64,000 nucleotides of DNA, from contig JALRME010000021.1 of the NCBI GenBank assembly GCA_026120035.1, forward strand, positions 496,001 through 560,000. Reading direction: 5' to 3'. Position numbers and translations under genes: made by a program. Positions 57,260 through 64,000 of the stretch are shown in pieces. Source of the DNA: Coleophoma eucalyptorum. Lineage: Eukaryota; Ascomycota; Leotiomycetes; Helotiales; Dermateaceae. A model generated the notes under the pieces. It had not been told where the DNA came from. It saw only the letters and a program-made list of their open reading frames with translations, and ran no database searches. How positions within the stretch are numbered: the stretch's first letter is position 1; every line of letters starts with the position of its first letter.

Positions 57260-59518
57260 CTAGAGAAAAGCCCCTGGTCTCCCTGGTCCCGGTTTCGGCG
57301 AGGCAAAAGCATCGCCTAAACTATCATTCCATCTCTGCCTCTGCTCCTCGTAGCTATCGCGATCGTCATCAGTCTCGATATCTTTACTGTTTGCGCGCAC
57401 ATGCGCTGCCTGGGGCGCGGTATTAGAGCGCTCGCCACGAGGGCGTGAGCTATTATCTACACCGGTCCATTCGTCACTCTCTTCTTCTTCGTCGTATTGT
57501 GGGAGCGCAGGCATGGAGTGGGAGTCGCCTTTGACGAGACCAAGGCGCTCTTCTTCGGTTGCGCCTGATGTAGCTGCTTTATTATTCAATCGGCTACCTA
57601 GCCCTAGTCGTGCATGTTGAGAACGAGACGGCGAGGGCATGGGCTCGTTGTCATGAGCTACTTGAGCTTGGGCTTGACCCTTCTTGAATACGTTTTGGAA
57701 GGAAAACTGCCGTCGCGCTGTATGTGGCGGTGGAGGAGGAGGAACGCTTGTACTTCCCCGGGAGTCACTTCGTTGGCTGCCTACATCTGTGTCAACGATG
57801 GTAATGTGTCGATCATGAGTTCCAGCAGCACCGTCATAGGACGTTTTCTGAAGGCTATCCGGTAACCCAAATCTGTGTTCTGCATCATCATAATCCGGAT
57901 GATTATAGTATTGTGCTCCACCTTCTGCCTTTGGAATTGAAATCTCAGTTAATGGGACAGGATGCATAGGGCTTCTTGTCCCATGTCTTGGGCTTCCTGG
58001 GATAATCACACTCCTTGTACGATCGCGAATGCTGCCAAAGAATGAGTTGAAGCCACTTCCGCCTGTTGTAGGGCGTTGCGTCTCCTCCTCTTCAGATTCT
58101 GAATCTCGTGGGAAATGAGACATGCCAAGAGGCGGGTGAGCACGCGGGGATTGAGGGAGGGGCGTTGTATGTGACTCCATAGGTGGAAATGGAATGTTGG
58201 AACTGCCACGCGAGCGGGTCGTTCCATAGGTGGTCCTCCGTCTTCTTAGGCCGTCCCAATGGACATCCTCGTTCTCACCAATTGTCTCCATCGCCTGTTT
58301 CTCTTCGTGCAAACGACGTAACTCTTCTTCCTCCATCTTCTGTCGTGTAACAGAAAAGCGTCTCACAATCGTACCTAGACCAGCACCTCGAATGGCATCT
58401 GCCTTTGGTTCGGATTCCGGCTGTTCTTGTTCAGCGATAGTTCGCATCTGATCCAGATCACCTGCAAAAACTGCAGTATCTGGAACATCTTTGGCGGATT
58501 TGGAAAGTTGCAGAAGAACAACTCCAGCGCAGATGACGAAAAATCCCATCACACATGTGACAATGGATGTGACAGTTCCCTTAAATCCTTGAAATAAGAT
58601 AGCAGAGGTGATAATCGTAGCGCTTGTGAAGATAACATAATACGTAGGGGTAACCAGTGCTGCATTGAACAAGTTCAGTGCTTTCTAAAGAAGAGTTAGC
58701 AAATGATAGACTAAGACAGCATCTAGACTTACGTTGAGATAAACAATCTCCGTCAGAAGTGTCAAAACGACGAAGACAAAGAGCACATAGAGAAACCATT
58801 GGTTGTACTGCTTGGTTCCTCCAATCTGAGCAACAATAGCAGCGCCAAGTCCTTGTGTAGCAACCACGCTCAATCCTCCGACAAAACTGCAGATGGACAA
58901 ATATACTAGCATAGACTTTTTGCCGTATCTCGGTCCTACCCAAAATGCAGTGAATGCGGATCCTAGAATAACCACTCCCGCATAACTGAGAAAGCCCGGT
59001 GCAATCACAAAATGTTGCATTTCCTGAATGGTAGCCGCTGAGGACTCCGCAGGCGCATTCATGACGATGACCACTGATCCGATAATACATAGGAAACATC
59101 CGACTTTTCCAACCATACTCAGTCGTTCTTTGAGAAAAATGGCAGATAGAATAGTCGTTATCACGACTGACAAGGCTCCCAAAGGCGTAACCAAAATAGC
59201 ATCAACGAAGGCATATGCAACAAAATTGCAGATTTCCCCAATGATCATTAGGGTCATCCCCGACCACCAATATGCATTCTTCAGATATGCATAACCTTCT
59301 CCCGCTTCCTCATTGTATTTCTCGTTCGCTTTCAGCAATCCAACCTTCTTCAATACGAATGATATCCCAATAAAGACGCCCGAGGCTACGGCTAAGGATA
59401 TTCCAATGGCCTTGTATATCGGCGGTCTCGTCTCGGTGCTCGCATCCGTCGTGCTCGTGGAATTCGCTCTCGAGTAAATCAGATGCGCTACCTGCAAGGC
59501 CTGGGCCGTTTGGTCCAT
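57260..59518 (-). CDS. NIPA-family magnesium transporter
   Basis: Two exons, complement(57260..58684, 58733..59518), 736 aa. The first ~330 residues are the DUF803/NIPA membrane domain with about nine helices: IGISLAVASGVFIGISFVLKK, GEGYAYLKNAYWWSGM, NFVAYAFVDAILVTPLGALSV, SAIFLKERL, then after the intron NAALVTPTYYVIFTSATIITSAILFQGF. The remaining ~400 residues are a cytosolic, disordered Ser/Pro/Arg-rich tail. NIPA proteins move Mg2+ and other divalent cations; drug/metabolite-transporter fold. The intron (GTAAGT to TAG) is in phase 0 between helices. Confidence 0.92.
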
Positions 59519-61665
59519 GGCTGCGACGAGGGCGGGTGGCCGCCGTTCAAAGTATTTGATAACCTAGCAGCTGTACAATAGCACTCAGAACCGTTGCCAA
59601 AGAGATAGAGAGATCAGATCGCGAGCGAGAAGGCCCAGTTCGTACGGGCAAAGGCAGTATTTTGATCGTTATCGGGCTCGCATAAGATTATTGTTATGCT
59701 AGGTCAGACGGGCTGTAAAAGGAGCCTAAAGTTTATGGGGTGTTACAGGGTTCCGCTCCTCTCGCGCTGCTTCTTCTGATGTGCAATTCAGACGAGCAGG
59801 ATCTGGTGAGTAAGTTCAATGGGTAATGCTGAGGTGGTTACAGAGATGTCGCAAGTGAAACGGTTGCCGTGCGAGATGTGCAGAGCGAGCTGACTGCTTG
59901 GCCAAGCGCAGAGGCGAGCGATAACAAGCTCCAAGCAGGAAACACTGAAGCGAGATTTCGCAGCGGGTGCTCAAATATTATGGACAGGGTCCTACCAAGT
60001 ATAGCAGAGCAACAGATTGGCTTTGGATGTGGATATTTCTCGGAATACAACGACGACGCAGATGTAGAGGGGCAGGACAAGAGTAGTAGGTAGGCGCATG
60101 CAGCTTAGCTGTCTTCCTTTCCAAGGGCTTATGGAAAGTAGTCGGCGGTGTGGATGACAGGTGGTAATCAGAGGCAGCTGAAGCAGAGTTCTTACTTGTT
60201 AGTTCTCAGTAGGATTCAAGCTTAGCTGGATGGCGACAGTTACCGAGAAGTTTGCGCGAAGCCATGCCAGTGGAGTGGATGGAAGGAGGAGGAGGAGGCT
60301 GCTGAGGCTGTGCAAGAGTACACCTTGTCAGTGGTGGTGGCTATTGTAACACGAGCGTGATTCGTGATGATCTAACCCCAATCCATGATAGATGGTCTGG
60401 ACCAAAGTCTTGCTGCCCCCAATGATCTTGCCCGTTGAATCTGAGTATCCGGTCTTCGCGACGATCGTTGGCTGAATAGTGGCAAGTTGAGTAATTCATG
60501 CGGCATCACTGTAGACGATAATGCTAATCGACGTGAATCGGCATCTGTTTACTCCAGCAATCTGTCCATGGCTGATCCCCGTCAAGGCTGGAAATCAGCA
60601 GTGGTAATTGGCGAATTAATGACACATTTCTGCGAAGGGACTCAATGTTTCCAACTTTCCACAGTACCACAACCCGTCGGGGTCTGGGGGTGCTGAACGC
60701 CAATAATGACGAAAGTGTCGGGTGCAGTGCAGTTCTATATGGGGATACACCCCGTTCGAAGTTCCCGCGGCGTCAACCCACGAAGTCCGTCACCACTCAT
60801 CTGTCATCTTGCGCACCACCTCTGACATTTGACAGGAGACAGACCTATCTCTTCCCTTTTTCCAACGCAAGCTACCAGAAGATGTCACTCACAAGTCAGC
60901 ACCGGTAGGGATGAATTTGCAACGCGTCACCAGAGGCTTATACTGCCCGAACCTCCGCACGTTATTTCTCGTATTCGTCGCTCTGGTTCTTGCCTGTCGT
61001 GATACCGTTCTCTGTGCTAGCCAAACACGATGATTGCAGCACAAGGGCACCAAGACGTCTAGCCTGTAACTGTCAAAAATTTTTCAATCTCGATAGGCCC
61101 ATCATATTCTCTATCTCCAATCTTGAATTACATTAACGCCTCTCTACGTCACGTGACTATGTAATTTTTCGTAAAGACAGCTTCCCCTATCTTTACTTCT
61201 AAGAGTCTCTAATATGCTGATGAGCAGTCGATAGTATAGTCTGACGTGACTCTCGGACAAGGCTCTGCAGTCTTTGTGGCCCCGAGGCTGAGGTCCAATT
61301 TCACGACACTCTAAGCATGCCAAGCCACTTGAGTAAAATATTGCAGGTCCTTGAGGCAATAATGCCATTGTAGTTCTATTGGCTCCTATTGCGATTGTCT
61401 GATCATCTAGCCTCAAGCCTTCAAGTGGGATTGGGGGCGTCAGATTCCCTTTTCGATCGAAGGTAGGTAAGATAGATAGTAGCCACAATACGCTACTTTC
61501 TTACTGCACATGATCCAACCCGTGACTCTCGAATCTACAAACTACACCTTTTCAAATTGCGTTATGCATACTATGCACTGCACCAATCTATTGCAATTCA
61601 CGGTTCGGACTGCTCCAGTCTTTATATCACGTGCGTCATATTGAGTTGTTTTGAATTTGATCTCA
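59519..61665. other. Long divergent intergenic region
   Basis: 2.1 kb between the NIPA-like start and the P450 start, the largest gap in the window. A short GGAGGA run occurs near 60286. The 114-codon minus frame 61144..61488 has no supported identity. No transposon ends or RNA gene seen. Confidence 0.45.
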
Positions 61666-63315
61666 ATGTACATCGCTGCTTTGGTTATCATTCTCATTGG
61701 CGCTGCAATATGGAAACTGTCTCCAGCTCCATTGGAACCCCGAGAGCCACCATCAGCTTTCTCCAAAGTTCCATTAATCGGGCACCTGACTGGGATCATC
61801 AGGTACGAAGCTGAATACTTCCAGAGGATCAGGCAAGTTACATAGCAAATATGGCAAATAACTAGAGTGGCCGCAGCTGATATCTCTAAGCTACCGAACA
61901 AAATGGCCAATCTTCACCATGAGCATTTTCTCATCGCGTATCTATGTTGTAACATCGCCAGAGCTTGTTCAGGCCATTCACAGAAATACGAAAGCATTCT
62001 CATTTGATCCAATCTTTATTAATGTTAGCCGACGGCTCTTTAAAGCAAGCATAAAAATCATGAAGCCGCATCCTCAGGGTAGCCCAAACCAGTATGACTA
62101 CATTCATTCTTTAGAAAGTGCCATGTCTTCGGCTTTAGTCAGGGGTCCCGACCTTGAGAATATGAAATATCGAGCCTTGGACCGCTATGCTTCCCTCTTG
62201 GCGAACATCGGCACTGAGGAGCAACCGGTGAAGCTATTTTCGTGGATTGGAGACTGTTTTGCAGATGCCACTGCTACCTCTTTGTGGGGACCAGATAATC
62301 CGATCCCTAACGACCATTCTCTAATACAGAAATTATGATACGTTGTCAAATGAAACATAACAGCCTGCTTGATATGCTAAGCTGGCACAGGGACTTCCAA
62401 GCTGACATAGGACTTTTGAGTCTTGCTATTCTTCCCTCGTTAATAGCAAGAAAAGGCCATGAAGGCCAAAAATGCCTTGATAATGCGTTTCAAGAATATT
62501 ATAAGAAGGGATACTTCGGCAATGCGAGCTCATTTATCAAGAATCGTATGAACAGAAACTTGGCTCAAGGACTATCCATTGACGAGCTCCCCAACTGGGA
62601 AGCCGCAATCCTTGGTGCAGGGACTATGAATTCTGTGCCAGCTTTATTCTGGCTAATCTGCTTCATCCTAGTGGATGAAAAGCTATACACGGCTCTCAGA
62701 GAAGAGCTATCTTTCATCACAACAAGAACTGGGCCCCAAACAGTCTGCCTCAATACTAGTGAACTAGGCAGGACTTGCCCTCTATTCACGTCGACTTTCC
62801 ACGAAGTTCTTCGATGCACCAATGCAGAGGTGGGGAACAGGATAGTCATGGAAGATACACTGCTCGAGGGGCGATGGCTACTCAAGAAAGATGCTGTGAT
62901 ACAAACCCCTTCTATCCGAAGACATATGTCTAGAGAGATCTAGGGCCCAGAATTCGCAGCCTTCAACGCAAGACGCTTTATGGATCGCAAATCACAGCCA
63001 AAAGACGTACAGAAAAAGCAATGGCAAGGTGGTTTTACGCCTTTTGGTGGAGGCAGGAATCTCTGCCTGGGACGCCATTTTGCAACTGCTGAGATCCTGG
63101 GCGTTGCTGCAATCCTGCTGACAGGCTTCGAGGTTACTTCGAAGGATGGCGGTGCTTTCAAAATGCCTGTGATGCGCAAGCAAGGTATGGCCCAGCAGGT
63201 GAAGCAGCCATCAGAGGATATAGAGGTCTTGATTGAAAGAAGAAAGGATTTTGAAGGTATCAAATGGTCCTTTGATGTCGGTCCAGGAACTGATGCTGAA
63301 AATCTGGCTTATTGA
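61666..63315 (+). pseudogene. Cytochrome P450, apparently inactivated
   Basis: Exons read as 61666..61836, 61877..62334 and 62391..63315 would give a full-length ~517-codon P450 (CYP7/CYP8-like fungal type): membrane helix (MYIAALVIILIGAAIW), PPSAFSKVPLIGH proline hinge, PIFTMSIFSSRIYVV, LWGPDNPI, an I-helix-like GAGTMNSVPALFW, FHEVLR (ExxR) and FTPFGGGRNLCLGR (haem loop with Cys). Two lesions break it. The second intron begins AT rather than GT at 62335 (its branch-like GCTAAG and CACAG acceptor remain), so the unspliced frame hits TGA at 62336. A TAG at 62941 replaces the Trp expected before GPEF. The 40-nt first intron with donor GTTACA is also weak. Confidence 0.82.
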
Positions 63316-63858
63316 TACTGGCTTATTGATATAGGCTGAAAACGGTCATGTTGGCTGGCCGATGTTGAAAGAAATCGCTTACTTCCCGAGATGTTTTGAC
63401 ATCGTGATCGTGGTTATCGTGCTAGGAGTAATAAAAGCCGGCACTTTCGTTATGTCGGTAGGCACTAAGGATCCATCCTGAATGGTTCGGTCTCACTCAC
63501 TGTGCAGTCCTTGTGACCTGACAAACAATCTCGAACTCAGCCATATGCAATATTGTGCAATGTATACCGAAACACAAATTTTCAGTATTCTATTTTACAC
63601 GTCACCGACCGGTGGAGCTCAAATTCACACGGAGTATTGCGTGCTTCTAGAACCCGACTTGCCCGCATTCCGCTGATCGGCAACGCCCTACCCGCGTCAA
63701 GACAAAGCCGGAAAGATAGACCCTTCAAACTCTCTACGTCGCCGCCAGCAACCTTTTGCGCCTCGCCAACAGTAAACACAAAACGCTGAACTCAAAGGCC
63801 CAGCATGCAATAACAATAATTCCTTCTCTTCCTGGATTCTGATCAAAGAAATTACAAC
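63316..63858. other. Intergenic region
   Basis: About 0.54 kb between the P450 and the last partial gene. Near-repeat TTATTGATA-CTGGCTTATTGATA at 63309-63332. Otherwise presumed promoter. Confidence 0.45.
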
Positions 63859-64000
63859 ATGGTACTCCTCAGCCCGACTGCGCGCATAATCCTGCGTCGC
63901 ACAAATCTCTCCGCGGGACCACGTACATCCCACCTCTCCAAACGACCACAACACACCTCTTCTACAAACTCCTCTGCCTCAACCCCAAAAGACGATGCTG
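63859..64000 (+). CDS. N-terminus of a probable mitochondrial protein (truncated by window end)
   Basis: First 47 codons from an ATG. The sequence MVLLSPTARIILRRTNLSAG, then RTSHLSKRPQHTSS, is rich in Arg, Ser and Leu without acidic residues until the very end (PKDDA), as in mitochondrial presequences. The mature part lies outside the window, so the product cannot be named. Confidence 0.55.
   Translation, partial: MVLLSPTARIILRRTNLSAGPRTSHLSKRPQHTSSTNSSASTPKDDA

Noticed and set aside
1..64000. CRISPR arrays, insertion sequences or bacterial operons
   Set aside because: No regularly spaced repeats; every supported gene is fungal nuclear in style with spliceosomal introns.

Overview
This 64 kb window is nuclear DNA from a filamentous ascomycete (Pezizomycotina). 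The signs are short GT-AG introns of about 45-170 nt (one of 326 nt) with CTAAC/CTGAC-like branch sites, compact intergenic spaces, and families typical of moulds: a DUF3425 bZIP, a GH16-WSC wall protein, a SUN-family protein, an FlbE-like protein, HODM-type DUF3445 and BTB proteins. A Leotiomycete (Helotiales-like) is my guess from overall gene style. I could not search a database, so order and species stay open.

Layout from left to right: the 3' end of the listerin E3 ligase (LTN1); a CDK-like kinase on the minus strand; an FCHo/Syp1 F-BAR endocytic adaptor; an M19 membrane dipeptidase; a small orphan membrane ORF; an AT-rich gap; the survivin homologue BIR1; an MTHFS-domain protein; a DUF3425 bZIP; an SDR; SNU23; DPH5; an FlbE-like protein; a 1.9 kb gap; a BTB protein; an intron-containing tRNA-Pro(AGG); a DUF1993 protein; a GPI-anchored SUN-family wall protein; a leucine carboxyl methyltransferase (PPM1); a GH16-WSC wall enzyme; ALG9 head-to-head with NAF1; a membrane-anchored HODM/DUF3445 haemoprotein; a secreted subtilase with a mucin-like front half; MAD1 head-to-head with TAM41; a NIPA-type magnesium transporter; a decayed cytochrome P450; and the first 47 codons of a further gene.

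Most genes are conserved housekeeping genes: ribosome quality control and diphthamide for translation, snoRNP and tri-snRNP assembly, N-glycan and cardiolipin synthesis, and spindle/chromosome passenger function. They are mixed with cell-surface enzymes (SUN, GH16-WSC, subtilase, dipeptidase). I see no biosynthetic cluster, no intact transposon and no CRISPR. The features most worth a second look are the P450, which carries two independent G-to-A lesions (a lost 5' splice site and a Trp-to-stop); the mucin-subtilase fusion architecture; and a spliced reading frame that overlaps the TAM41 start and may share its first intron. Exon boundaries were deduced by hand from splice signals, frame and family similarity. 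They are predictions, not transcript evidence.
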